Origin: Erythroxylum novogranatense | Taxonomy: Eukaryota; Streptophyta; Magnoliopsida; Malpighiales; Erythroxylaceae | Assembly (NCBI GenBank): GCA_029891385.1 | Contig: CM057235.1 | Span: 7,683,001 to 7,747,000 of the forward strand | Direction: 5' to 3' | DNA: 64,000 nt | Shown here: positions 23,108-36,248 of the stretch, in pieces | Position numbering within the stretch: the stretch's first letter is position 1 | How the letters are laid out: each line of letters begins with the position of its first letter | Notes under the pieces: generated by a model | What the model was told of the DNA's origin: nothing | Database searches by the model: none | What the model saw: the letters and a program-made list of their open reading frames with translations, nothing else | Made by a program: the position numbers and the translations under genes

Positions 23108-26100
23108 ATGGGATGTAAAGGAAACATTACATAAGGAGGATGACAATGTGTCTGATTTAAAGGAGGATGACAATGTGCCTGATTTAAAGTAATGTATAAG
23201 GCCTTAATGAATGAGTTCAATAAGTTATTTACTAGGATGAATGGGATGGATGAGAGAATTAATGAGACCAGTAGAATCCAAAATCATAGTAGATCAATTG
23301 ATAGTCATAGGCATTGGGAGGAAAAATTGGAAAGAATGTATGACGAGTATGAAGATCAAGTGCAATCTGTTAGGGGTAGAGTAAGGAGGGAAGAAAGAGT
23401 GGAGAGAAAAGATAGCAATATTAATGTCATCAAGATGATCCATTCTTCAAAGATAGGAATGATGCTGAAGTGTACCTAAAATAAGAAAGAAAGGTGGACA
23501 TGAATTTTGCATGTCACAACTATTCTAAATATAAGAAAGTGAGGCTGAAAATAGTTGAATTCTTTGATTATGCATTGGTTTGGTGGGATGAATTGGTAAA
23601 GAATATGAGGAGAAATAGAGAACCACCTATATCCATTTGGGAAGAGATCAAAACAGTGATAAAAAAGAGGTTTATGCCACCTCATTACTATAGAGAGTTG
23701 CACCAGCAATTACATAGACTCAAATAAGGAACTAAATTAGTAGAAGCTTATTACAAGGAGATGGAGATACTATTGATTAAAGCTAACATAGAAGAGAAGG
23801 AAGAGATGAAAATAGCTCAATTCATAGGTAGATTGAATAAGGAAATTGATGATGTGGTTGAGTTATGACATTATGTAGAGATGGAGGACCTAGTGAACAT
23901 CACCATGAAGGTGGAGAGGTAACAAAAACAAAGAAAGGCAACAAGTCTTTCTCAAATTCCAGCAGAAAATGGAATTCAGAATGGAGAAAAAATGAAGATA
24001 AGAAGATGGAGCACTATTCAGATTCCGAGGAGAAAGGCAAAAATTTAGACAAAGGCAAGGAGAGGAGTACTTTAATTTAAAAAGGTACTACTGATCCATC
24101 CTCTAAACCTTCTAAACATAGGGATATTAAGAGCTTTGAATGTTAAAGGTATGGTCATTATGCATTTGATTATCCTAATAGGAAGATTATGTTTATTAAA
24201 GGTGGTGAAATTGATTCTGAGTCTGATGATGGTAATAAGTCAGATGGTAGTGATTAAAGTATGCCACCTTTAAAAGATTTTTTTAATGTTGATGAGAATG
24301 TTGAATATGCTATAAAGGGTGAATCTTTAGTTGCTAGACATGCATTGAACTTGAAAGTGAAGGAATATAGCCTAGAAGAAAGGGAGAACATATTTCACAC
24401 AAGATGATTAGTAGGTGGGAAAGATTGTAGCATGATTATAGATTACACTAATGTGGCTAGTACTACTTTGGTAGAGAAATTGAGATTAAAATGTGATAAA
24501 CATCGTAATCCATATAAATTGCAATAGTTGAATGAAAGTGGTGAAGTTAAAGTTACTATGCAAGTAGTTATTGCATTCTCTATTGGTAGATATGCGGATG
24601 AAGTGGTGATTGATGTCGTGCCTATGCAAGCTAGTCATATATTGTTAAGTAGGCCATGGTAATTTGATAGATGTGTTATGCATGATGGGTACATAAATAT
24701 GAATTTTTTTATGTATAATAGGAAAAAAAAGTTATGCTTGCTCCTTTATCACCCAAAGAAGTATACCTTGAACAATTGAAAATTCTACAATCATCAAGCG
24801 GTGATTCAGGTAGTAAGGTGAAAAAGAAAAAAAAGAGAGAAAAGAGGCCATCAAAGAAAAGAATAAAATTAAAGGACCAATAATAAGTGACTGCACATAT
24901 AAGGAAAAGAACTTAGGATGTGTAGGAGAGAAGAAGTCAGTGAGTAAAAAGAAAGAAAAGAACATGAAAAGTAAGCAAAGAAAAATTGAGAGGAGTGAAA
25001 AAGTTAAGACACAAGCATGCTTTAATGCGAAAGATAGAGAGTTAAAGAGTGCATACTTAGGAAAAAAAAACTTTAATCTTGATTCGATTTAAGGAAACTT
25101 TGTTTACTAACATTGACCTTGACCTAAATTTGCCTACTGTGTTTGTAACCTTATTGTAGGATTATGATCATGTTTTTCATGAATAGGTACCCTATGGGTT
25201 ACCATCTTTGAGAGGGATTGAGCATCATATTGACTTGGTACTAAGAGCTCAAATTCCTAAGCATCTAGCTTACCGAATCAATCTAAAGGAGATAAAGGAA
25301 TTACAAAAGTAAGTAGATGAATTGCTTAAAAAGGGGGTAGGTGAGGGAGAGTATGAGTCCTTGTTTTGTGCTAATTCTTTTAGTGCCAAAAAAAATGGAA
25401 CTTAAGGATGTGTGTGGACTGTAAAACAACCAACCAGATCATTGTAAAGTATCTCCATCCTATTCCTAGATTAGATAATATATTAGATGAGTTGTATGGT
25501 GCTTGCATATTCACTAAAATTGATTTAAAAAATGGCTATCATCAGATTAGGATGAAAAAAGCTAATGAATGGAAAACTGCATTTAAGACCAAATATAGAT
25601 TGCATGAGGCCTTTTGGCTTATCTAATGCACCTAGTTTTTTCATGCACTTAATGAATCATGTTTTGCATGAATTCTTTAGTAAATTTGTGTTTTTATTTT
25701 ATTTTGATGAGATATTAATTTACAATAAGAACTTAAATGAGCATGTTAAGCATGTTAAGAATGTGTTTAGGAATGAGAAGTTGTATGCAAACCTTAAAAA
25801 ATGTTCTTTTTGCATGGATAAAGTTGTCTTCTTAGGATTTGTGGTAAGTTTTAATGGAGTTGAGGTTGACTCTATAAAGGTGAAAGCTATTCAAGAATGG
25901 TCAACACGTAAGTCAATTAGTGAGGTTAGGAGTTTCCATAGCTTAGTTGGTTTTCATAGGTGATTTGTTAAAAATTTCTCTACTATTGTTGTCCCATTGA
26001 ATGAAATTGTCAAAAAGAATGTCGGTTTTATATGGGAGAAAGATCAGGAAAATGCATTTAATACTTTAAAAGAAAAGTTATGTAATGCACCTATTTTATG

Positions 26101-27808
26101 CTTGCCTGATTTTTCCAAGACTTTTGAAATTTAATGTGATGCTTCTGGGATTGGTATAAGGGTTATTTTGATGTAACAGAATCAGCCCATAGCACATTTT
26201 AGTAAGAAGTTTAGCGGATCAGTTTTGAACTACTCCATCTATGATAAAGAGCTTTATGCCTTGGTGAGAGCTTTTAAAGTTTGGGAAAGTTACTTGCCAT
26301 CTAAAGAGTTCGTGATACATAGTGATCATCAATCTCTCAAGCACTTGAAGGGACAAGGGAAGTTGAGCAAAAGGCATACAAGTTGGGTGGAGTATTTTGA
26401 AACATTTAGGTATGTGATTAAATACAAGCAAGCTAAGGAAAATGTTATGTCTGATGCATTATCGAGAAGGTACAGTTTGATTTTTATGCTTACTTGTAAG
26501 TTACTTAGATTTGAGCATTTGAAAGAGTTGTATATGGAAGATGTTGATTATGCTAATGTATATCAAGCTTATGAACATGCTGCATTTGATAAGTTCTATA
26601 GATATGAAGGATATCTTTTTAGGGGTAAACAACTTTGCATTCCTATATGTTCTACTGGAGAGTTGGTTGTTAGAGAATCACATAGTGGAGGGTTAACGAG
26701 GCATTTTGGTATGCAAAAGACCTTAGATATGCTCAGTGAACATTTTTGTTGGCTAAATATGAGAAAATATATGGATAGGGTTTGTGTTAACTGTATTGCA
26801 TATAAACAAGTTAAGTCTAAGTCCATGCCTTATAGTTTGTATATACCTTTACTTATACCTAGTGAACCTTAGACTGATATATCTATAGAATTTATATTGG
26901 GTTTACCTAGGACTAAGAAAAGTAAAGATAGTATATTTGTTGTTGTGTACAGATTTAATAAAATGACTCATTTCATTGCTTGCCAAAAAACAGATGATTC
27001 AACAAATATTGTTGACCTTTTCTTTAACAAAGTGGTTTAGCTTCATGGTGTGCCAAAGACCATTATTTCAAATAGGGATGTCAAGTTTCCAAGTCATTTT
27101 TGGAGAGTTTTTTGGGGAAAGTTAGGTACTAAACTTTTATTTTCTACGATATATAATCCAAAAACTGATGGAAAAATTGAGGTAGTCAACAAGAATTTAG
27201 GAACCATGCTGCCTGCAATTGTTAGGAAGAACTTGAAAACTTGGGAACATTGTTTTCCATTCATTGAGTTTGCATATAATCGTTGTATACATTCTTCTAC
27301 ACGTTATTCTCCATTTGAAATTGTGTATGTTTTTAATCCATTAATTATGTTGGATTTGATGCCTTTACCTTTGATTGAGATTGCTAGTTTAGATGGCAAG
27401 AAGAAGGCTGACTTGGTTAAGAAAATACACGAGAAAGCATGTGAATAGATTGACAAAAAGAATCGCATATGTACATAAAAAGTAAATAAAGGTAGAAAGC
27501 AAGTTCTCTTCGAACTAGATGATTAGGTTTGGGTGTGTATACGAAAAGAAAGATTTACACAATAAAGGAATTCTAAACTCGATGTAAGGGGTGATGGACC
27601 ATTCCAAGTGTTGGAACGCATTAATGATAATGCATACAAGATAGAATTGCTAGGTGCATATAATGTTAGTGGTACTTTTAATGTTTCTGACTTATCTCCT
27701 TTTTACTTTGATCCAGATTCGAGGATGAATCCTTTTGAAGAGGGAGGAGATGATGTGAGCACCACTATGGGACGTTGTGAGCAAAGTGGAGCCAAAGATG
27801 AGTGGTAA
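23108..27808 (+). pseudogene. gag-pol pseudogene of the Ty3/gypsy element
   Basis: Gag capsid region at 23494-23880 (YALVWWDELVKN, YRELHQQLHRL, YYKEMEILLIKANIE). A broken zinc knuckle at about 24136-24180 has a stop after its first Cys and Tyr in place of the last Cys. Protease-like region at 24400-24680, with the catalytic Asp context reduced to IIDYTNVAS. RT at about 25190-25960 (MCVDCKTTN, KIDLKNGYHQIRM), where the catalytic box reads YFDE instead of YFDD. RNase H at 26130-26500 (YDKELYALVRAF, HSDHQSLKHL). Integrase at 26640-27450 with the HHCC finger; the first acidic residue appears as Glu (IEFILGLP), the second is Asn (SNRDVKF), and the final Glu is kept. The C-terminal tail (27608-27808) crosses the 3' LTR start. 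Numerous stops and frameshifts separate these parts, so no activity is expected. Confidence 0.9.
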
Positions 27809-28434
27809 TTTTGGAGGGACCAATAACAAAATCAAGAGCTAAGAAGTTCGAAGAAGCGCATCATATAGGTCGAATTGTAGATGACATGGATTCTCAAGAG
27901 ACAATGAAGGCCAATGACATTATAACTAATCAAGTTAGGTGGAATGTGCAAGAAGGCTTTTTTTTGTTGTTTAATTAATTATTTTATGTTAGAAGCATAA
28001 CTTTCGGCAGCCCACTAGGTGTATTGGGCTTGTTTAAATCTCTTATATTTAATGGGTTGTATTTTAGAAATATTAGTTTGGGTTTTAATTATTTTGGTGA
28101 AAGGCCCATGTTTAAAGGCCTTTTATGTAGTTAGGTTTCTTTCTTTTCAAGGGTATAAATACATCGTCATAAACATTGTTTAAGGTTAGATTGGATGAAT
28201 AACGAATTCTACAAGGGAGGATTTCTTGTCTTCTCTATTGCATCAAGAATAAAATTCTTATCAAGGTAAATACTTGTGGCGAGTTTTTATTCTTGTTTTC
28301 AAATCAACCTTATTCATTTCCTATCATATAATTGATTGGGGGTTCATTAGGGTTGTAATTTCGTCTTGTTCATGTAATATCTAAAGTGTGTGTTTAAGGG
28401 GATTTAGGTTCTTTAGCCTTGGAGTTTCGCATCA
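27751..28434 (+). repeat. 3' LTR of the Ty3/gypsy element
   Basis: It begins TGATGTGAGCACC and ends GCATCA; TATA box at 28154-28161. The start is placed by alignment to the 5' LTR, whose first dozen bases are partly decayed. The pol reading frame runs about 58 bp into this LTR before stopping. Confidence 0.85.
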
Positions 28435-29381
28435 GTTAATGTCATATTTTACACACATTAGGTATGACATTGTCATGATCAATTGATCACTATAGCAAGA
28501 ACTAGTTACTATTTTAATGAAAGTGAACCAATGGAAGGATTAGAGGAGCTCCTAGGATAGTTTATTTGTAACCACTAACCTTAGATTATGTACTTGTTTT
28601 TTAGTCGAGATTGAATGTGAGTTGTTCCAACCCATATTTAATATCCAGTAATTGAAATATTTTCTAGTAACAAATGTCACAATAATTCTGACGTTGAATT
28701 TCTATCATTGAAAAAAGAATTATGCTTAAGTGTTAATCATTTTTTGTAGTTTAACTAATCAACTTTAATTGCATGAAACAAATTGGGAGGCTATATATGA
28801 TGCTCATCCAATGAATTTACAAGTCTTGACTCGTGAACTTTTAGAGTTTTAAAGCACTATTTAAGTACATGTAAAACCTCAATTGTTATTGTTCAATTTC
28901 ATTTATGTTCTTTTGCATAGAAAAAACATGGAAATAGAAAATTATATTAACCGTTTTGGATTTTTTTCCAAAGATCTATAATCATTTGATTATTCGAGCA
29001 ATTAATACCATATAACACATAATTGCAATTTAAAATCAAAATCAATCTCTTTTAAAAAGAAATGAGATGATAAATACCAATAATTCAAAAATTACAAGAT
29101 ACTAAAATTTGACATCATGTATTGTTGCATTAATATAATTATAAATTGTTGTTCCTAAGTATGCTTAAGAATTTTATGGAAATTATATGCTTAAAAAGTT
29201 AATGATATTTTGGAGATTTTTTATGTGCATAACTCATCGCTTATACAACTTACAATGGATAATTTGTGTTTATAGCAAATGGAATTGAATTTTGTTTAAG
29301 GAAAATGGAAAAAAATATTTTTTGACATGATAGCATGATGTTTTGATAAAATACCTTTATTGGTCAATTGAATCATGTCAA
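28435..29381. other. Intergenic AT-rich region
   Basis: No gene or repeat structure is recognised. The first five bases (GTTAA) are the probable right target-site duplication of the Ty3/gypsy element. Confidence 0.45.
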
Positions 29382-31371
29382 TGTTGGTTTATGCCCTACA
29401 ACCAATCAATTAGTTGTAGTCAAGTGAAAAACTATTTAAATGCATTGTTTATCTTGTACTTGTTTATATGTATATGATAAAGTCCATAGGATAGTTATAC
29501 ATTATAAGTGAAATTATAATGAGATTATAATTATGATATTCATGTTGCATAATTATGTATTATCCATAAATTATTCATAGTCATTATTCTATTAAGATTG
29601 GACGTTAATATATTATAAAAAAAGGCTAGCATGCATTTTGCTTTTCCTATTGAAGTATGTGGTCAATCTTATAAATGAAAGTATGGAGATACTCAAATAA
29701 ACATGTGGGTGCTTATTAGAGAATAAGTTCACTGAGCTGACCAGATATAAAAAATCCAATTGGAACATTATTTGTATATCTATAAAATCTCATTGTAATG
29801 ATTGTATAAGTGATCCTTTGACTTGAGATCTCTAAGGTTAATTTATATAGGGATTTCTATGTTTTGATACTACTTATGATCTGTTTAATCCTGAGTCATT
29901 CAATAGGTAGTCATTGGATGTAGTATGAACTATAAGTAGGTAGTTGAGTAATCAAGATATGATTTGTCACCCTAAAGTAATTAGGAATAATGTTATGTTC
30001 TTCTTAATTAGTATTGATTCAAGAAATCCTTGGTCAAGTTAGAGTGATATTTGTAAATAGTTTACAAATGTCATTAATTGAATCAATAGCTAATGGCGGA
30101 TAACTAATATTATTGGTCTAAAAAGGAGTAGATATTAAATCCATGCTTTGTCTAATCGGAGCATTGTATAATGAAAAGATTGAATTATAGAGAATAATTA
30201 TGAACGGAAAGGCTGTCAAAACCACTTTAACATTCCTAAATATTTTGGTTATCATGATGCTTTCCTAGACACCAATCTTGATCTATAATTATAAATTGTT
30301 TATTTAGAGAATTAAAGATAAATTGAAAGGAGTTTTAATTTATCTAATTCTAATTATGAATTATATTTATAACTTATAATCATTGCCTACATATTTGAGA
30401 ACCTAATGGACCTAACATATAAAATGAATTGAAGAAAGCAAAGGCATTTAATCAAGTTGAACTTGATTGTGAAGTTTGATAAATTGACTAAAAGCCCAAT
30501 TTGGGGCTTAAGCTTTTAAGTTTGATCAATTTAGGACTTAAACTTGCTCAAATAAGGTCTAAAATTTCATGAGCATGCTTAATTTAAGGCTTTTTGGAGG
30601 CATACTCACCATTACAATGTATGATGTGGAATTGTTACTAACGTTTAAAAGAGTAAAAGTTTGCATGGTTTTAACCATAAATTCTATAAATTCCCTAAAG
30701 TAAAAAGAGAGAAACCCTAAATTCCCTAAAAGTAAAAGTTACAAAAAACCCTAAATTCCCACCGTCTTCCCTCTTTGACGTATCTTTACCATTGGTCGAT
30801 TTGTGCTCTAGTCTTTTTGTCAGGGTTATCTTGCCTGGTTAACGCATCTTCACCGTCGCCTGATCCACGCTCTAGTCTTTGTTGAAGGGGTTGGCTTGCT
30901 TGGTTCACACATCAGCTCTTGAAATTAAGGTAAGTCCTATAATCAAGTATTAGCCATTAGACTTAAGAGTGGTAAAACATTTGATTCTGATATTGGTAAA
31001 AAAAAGAAAGTGTAAAGGTTAGAGAAGTTTGAGGAAGATATTGTGAATGAGATGGTGATTGAGCCCAAGCTTATTATCTAAATTGACAACACTTTTATGA
31101 CCTTTACTACACTTTTTGACTCCTAATTCTTGATTTTATGTTTAAATTGATCCTTGAGTTTGCACTTTATTTTATGCAATTTGATGGTAAAAATTGTTAC
31201 AAGTTGACATTATAAATTTTTCTAAGAACAATTGATACTGCAAAATTGTTATTTTTAATTGTAGGAGCCTCAAGGGAAAGGAGTCAATGGGTTTAAATGG
31301 AGTCAGCACGAGTACCTGAGCTTCAGGATGTTCGCCGTGGCAAACCAGAACTGCAGCGAACTGTCAGAAAC
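29382..31371 (+). repeat. Possible LTR/leader remnant, Ty1/copia-like
   Basis: The string TGTTGGTTTATGCCCTA at about 29382 resembles the start of LTRs of a widespread plant retroelement group, and the sequence stays non-coding for about 2 kb. At 30680-30960 there are two AAACCCTAA boxes (30712-30720 and 30746-30754) and a diverged 64-bp tandem duplication (CGTATCTTTACC at 30779, CGCATCTTCACC at 30843), ending in a splice-donor-like AAGGTAAGTC. This looks like a transcribed leader. No matching second LTR, primer site or coding domain is visible, and the right side abuts the truncated LTR of element A. The class is inferred. Confidence 0.35.
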
Positions 31372-33115
31372 TGGGAATTACTTTTGTAATGAAATTAATG
31401 GTAAAATATCCAGGATTGTCATGAACATGCATTGTACATTTTTCATTTCAGTCATGTGCATTATTTAACACTTATGATTGTACAAAGTGTGATGTATGTG
31501 TATCTTGCATAAATGGTTTGTGCAGGTTAGAATGTCCACAGTCAGGCGTTTCCAAAATTTGAAAGCGAATGCTAAATTGGAGCGTACTGTGAGTAGACCG
31601 AGATGGTCTCATTTCATCCTTTGTTCTATTTTATTTCATTTTGTATAAATTGATTGCTGAATGCGGTGAATAATGGTGGGTTTAAGATTAGCTGAGATTG
31701 TGAATTCTGGACAGAAGGTCCGATGATTGTGTACTGGGGAGTTGGTTATAGAAGTGCTACTTGTATGTGAATTTGCAACCTATGTGCCTATGATGTGACT
31801 AATTGGGATACATGTGATTAATTGTGATACATAAATGTTGATTGTGTCACTCATAGGCTGATTGATTGTGACATATGCATACGTGCATAATAATGTGATT
31901 AATTATGGCATATGCATTTCATTCATGAATGCTTAACCAGATAATGACAGTTGTGACCGGAGCAGCCACTGAGAGCTAAAAGCTCAACGATTGTATTCGG
32001 GCCTCGAGCTCCACAGTGATTTAGAGCCTCAGACTCAACGATTAATGTGCCCATATTGGGACAGTTCAGGCACTCGATCACAACACTGAAATAAATTGGA
32101 AAGTGTCACATGGGCATTTCATATTCATTTTCTTACATATACTTGATTGGGTGAAAGGCGAAATGCCCTATGCTTGTGTGAACAATAAAGGTGTTGCTTA
32201 TGTGATCATATGATATTTTGAGTAATGTGAAATTATGAAATCAGTGTGATGTGATTGATACGTGTCGGAATAGGATCCGATAATATGTGAAAGTGAGTGG
32301 TAGTGACTGATGCATCACATGGCATAAGAGCATGAAATTTAATGGCTGTTGTGACCAGAGTCGCCACCGATCAGAGCTTTATGCTCAACGAGTGAAAATA
32401 AGCTTCGAGCTCATAAGTGATTTAGAGCCTTAGGCTCAACGTTTAATGAGCCCTTTATCTACCAACGGATAAGGAACAGTTATTAATGAGCCCTACAAGG
32501 GACAGTTTAGGCACTCGTTCACAACAAGATAATAAATATAAAGCGAGTCTCATATGCATATATCAAATATGAAAAATATGAATGTGGAATTCTGTCAATG
32601 TGTGAATGTGAAATATTGTAAATGTGCATTATGAAATAAAGTTAGATGTATGCAAATTGTGTTATGAGATTGGCTGAACCATCGATGATGGTCACTCACT
32701 GAGTTCACAAAACTCACCCAAAATTTGCAATTATTTTTCAGGACCCAGAAGAATACCCCGTTAGGCAACAGGCGTATAGCAATCTGCTTGTGAGTGAGAG
32801 AAGAGGTCGGGATCAGTTAGCGTCTGCATTAGTGTCTGATAATATTGTATTTTCTGAATTTTTGTAGTAATGATTAGGTCAATTTGTAAAGTCAACGGAC
32901 TGAAATCATTTGTATTTAAGAAAAGGACCCCCGTGGCCATTGTATTTACCGGTGAGTGTGTATGTTAATTGTTTCCTGCATAGTGTATGCTTGTGTTTTA
33001 AAAAAAAATTATGCTGAGTTTTGACTGAGTGATGTAGCACGCCACCCTCGCAGGGCACGGACTCGGATATCACTATCGATGTCAGGTTTGGGTCATGCGG
33101 GAGTGGGGTGTTACA
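31372..33115 (+). repeat. Element A: 5' LTR, truncated at its left end
   Basis: Collinear with 50681-52402 (for example TGTCATGAA-ATGCATTGTAC, TAGAGCCTCAG, GAGCCCTACAAGGGACAG), so it represents only the right ~1.74 kb of an LTR that is about 4.5 kb in the 3' copy. It ends GGGGTGTTACA at 33115, next to the primer-binding site. Homology to the 3' LTR stops abruptly at 31372, marking a deletion or other rearrangement breakpoint. It contains ACCATCGATGATGGT at 32678-32692. Confidence 0.85.
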
Positions 33116-36100
33116 TTTAGGTGGTATCAGAGCCCAGAAGTACGAACTTATATGGTCATTTTCTGAAACATGGGTTAAGTCACATACATTAAAGTCATGT
33201 CACAGCAGACCGTGACAACTGATCCCTAGTCGGAGTCGCATGAGTATGATTCATAAAACATGAACATGTGTTAAGTGTTTAAGTGTGAAAAAAGTGATGA
33301 TATGTCAGAATATGAGCCAATGACAGTTTATGGGCAATTAGAAATGGGAAAAGAAAAAAAATGGATAATGATATTCATATTGTACAGTGGCTATAACCCT
33401 TGAATGTGGCATGAATGTGAATACATTTGGCATGGGCTGATTGAGGAGAGAAGTGATATTATAATGGATAATGAGACTTAAAGTGTAATTTACGATAGCC
33501 TGGAGAGGTCAAAAGTGACATGAGAAGAATATCGGTTAAAGTGATAAGAGTATGATTTAGCAGAAGAGTATGTCTATGTGAGATCAAAAGTTCAGAATGA
33601 CTAGGTATGTATGATTCTGACTTGTATGTTCGATAAAATGGGGATAATTGGAAATGAGAAAAATTACATGGGTCAATAAGGTAGATATAACTTCACTTTT
33701 GGAAGAAGCAGAAATGATGAGATTAAAGGGTACAAGCCCGGTCAAAAGAAATAATTTTTCTATGACTGTGAAAGGATAGACTTGGAATGTGATAAAAGTT
33801 AGGATTTAGCGTAAGAAGATGTTTGTGATAATGAGATTAAATTTTTTGATGATTCTGCATCTATACTTCTGAATGAATTGAGAAGATACATATGGATGAT
33901 GAATTCATAGGAACATGAAAGTGCAGGGCACGATATGGGCCTACAAAAATTGGTGTTAGGATCATATGGTGAACCCCAATCATGGGCAGGAACTAGAATA
34001 AATTGATATGTTAGTATCATTAACGACTGTTAATGATTGGTGGGTACGATGTAAGGAGTTTGGATGGTATATATCAGGGTGTTTGAGTAAATGAAATTGC
34101 TTAATGTCTCATTGAGCCCTATTATCGAGAATGTATTGACCATAGGAGTCATGATATAAATTGATCTTATTAAGATAGTATGAAATGTTGAAATTGATTT
34201 TTTTTGAGGTATTAAGAATGACCAATAAGTAGGTGATTGACAAGGAGTTATAAACAATATCGAGGTTTGTATCAAGAAATCACTGAGATAGGGTCAGAAA
34301 GCCGGGTAATTTAGTTTATGACCAATGAAGGCAGGCCTTCCATGACCAGTAGCTGAGATCATAAGCTTTTCTCTCGATTCAACTCTCGATTCAACAATGG
34401 AATCTGATAATTCTTCCATAGAGGTCAAAGGCCCCTCACTTGATTCAATCGGGTTTGTTTCGGATAGGAACCGACAGACGCAACGGAGGGAATTTTGAAA
34501 TAAGAAGACAGGTCTCCAAAAAAAGTTGTGATGTGTTGTTTTCCTTAAAAAAAAAAGGATGAATAAATAATGAGTCAAAAGTGAACATTGGAGTTACATC
34601 CATAGCAAAGACGCAAGTATAAGAGTTAGAAAAGGCTATTGGGAGTGTATATATGTTGTTGATGTAACGTATCCAACTATATAAGTGGATTTCAGCAATT
34701 AGAGAGGATACTCTTGCTACTGTGAGGTGAACTTTGGTCCACATCATAGTCTGTGTAAATATATTTGGGGAACCACAAAGTATATTTGATAAGGGTATTA
34801 CTAATACAGGTGTGGAGAAAAATTATGCAAGACAGATAAGTGAATAGGAAGATTGAAAAGATCATTATCATATGATGTTACTGAGGAATTAGTTACTTAA
34901 GGAATTACGAGAACTAAATATAAGCGCAATGAGTTTGAGGTTATATCTATTGGCGTTAAAAAGCAACATGATATCAATGAGAGACTATGATTATATTGAA
35001 AAAGTGTGCAAAATATATGTAAGTTGCATTAATGATGAAGGTAAAAATAATTTTTGAGGAATCCACGATTTTGCTGTATATGACAAAGTTCCCTCATTAA
35101 GATACAATCTATTGCAATAGTAAATTGATTTTGTGTACTTAAGGACAATTGTAGTCTTATGATCTGAATTTGGATACATGACTTGAAAGATGCTTTGTAG
35201 TAATGGGTTTGAAGACTTGGAATTTTGATATACGTATGAATAGACAGATTAGTGGAGATGGAGGTTAAAATTTGAATTGAAAAGGATTGAAAGGATTGTG
35301 CAGAGGAACCTGTCCTAATAAAGTTAATGTTACAATCAACTATATCGAATAGAACATTTCATAGTAGAGTACCACATATGTGGAGTGTATAATATAGCAA
35401 AAAGGAAAGGGGGAAAGTCCAAATTAAGGAGTTGAGGGACTATGATTAGTTGAAAAAGTATGTGTATTACCTAATCCAGATATATGTTCTAGTAAGAATA
35501 CATCGAAAGAGCAATTGGCGGCTAATCATAGCGAACTGAGTGATTACATGTTTGAGTTCCTTGTAGTCTTGCCTATTGGAGACATGTATAAAGCATATAT
35601 GTCTGGAGTGTTTCAGTATATATGAGATTAATGTACAGTGCAAAGTGACTACAGACATAATCAACATTATCCTGGTCATACCATTAGAGGCATCAGGCGA
35701 CAAAAAGAGTCAATCACTCTGAGTAAAAACCATAACAAATTTGGGGATACTGTTAGTGAGTGAAATGATTTTAAAATCTGAATAAGTGGTTTTGAAAGAC
35801 GAATGGATTTTGGTGGATCACATCGAAGTTGTGACTATATGGTGAAAGATTTGAAGGTTCAGTATACTAACATCGATGAGAAGGTCTAGCTAGATGAGAT
35901 ACAAGAGTAATAAGGGAAACTAAGTGTGACATAAAGTAGTCCATATACAACCATGGTAAAAATGGGACTATGGCATTATGAGTGATTTTATGGTTAGTAT
36001 TGTTATAATCCGATATATGTGGTATTGAGACTGGAAGTAAAGAGTTGCAAAACTCATTAAGGACATAATTGAGGAAGTATGATATCTAAATAGAGAATTG

Positions 36101-36248
36101 AGAGACCTATCGACGTTATCAATTGTGATTTTATGGGAGGAAGCATAGAGTAGAAAAATGATATAAGAAACGAAGGAGTGTACCCCTACCTTATTCAATA
36201 TCAAAAAAATGAATTTTGAGGACGAAATTTTTATTACGAGGGGAGAAT
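33116..36248 (+). mobile_element. Element A: non-coding internal region (LARD-like)
   Basis: This is the 3.1-kb interval between primer-binding site and 3' LTR. No plus-strand ORF with gag or pol features is present; minus-strand frames up to 149 codons have no recognisable motif. Its start is clearly homologous to the corresponding part of element B on the other strand (shared AACTGATCCCTAGT and GAGTCGCA). Its end carries GAATTTTGAGGACGAAATTT, a common relic of the pol terminus in this superfamily, and a polypurine tract (GAGGGGAGAAT, about 36238-36248). The arrangement matches large retrotransposon derivatives (LARDs), which depend on proteins of other elements. Confidence 0.8.
33122..33135 (+). 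other. Element A: primer-binding site
   Basis: TGGTATCAGAGCCC follows the LTR end by six bases. It matches the usual initiator tRNA-Met primer site of plant Ty3/gypsy elements and fixes the element on the plus strand. Confidence 0.9.

Larger units (their letters stand above)
21567..28434 (+). mobile_element. Full-length, inactive Ty3/gypsy retrotransposon (CRM-like chromovirus)
   Basis: The 6868-bp element has two LTRs of nearly equal length (685 and 684 bp), a primer-binding site just inside the left LTR and gag-pol domains in Ty3/gypsy order (gag, protease, RT, RNase H, integrase). The flanking pentamers GCTAA (21562-21566) and GTTAA (28435-28439) differ by one transition, fitting an aged target duplication. 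LTR divergence is visible throughout. The integrase C-terminus (FNVSDLSPF, then NPFEEGGDD) reads into the 3' LTR, an arrangement known from the CRM group; clade assignment remains an inference. Confidence 0.9.
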
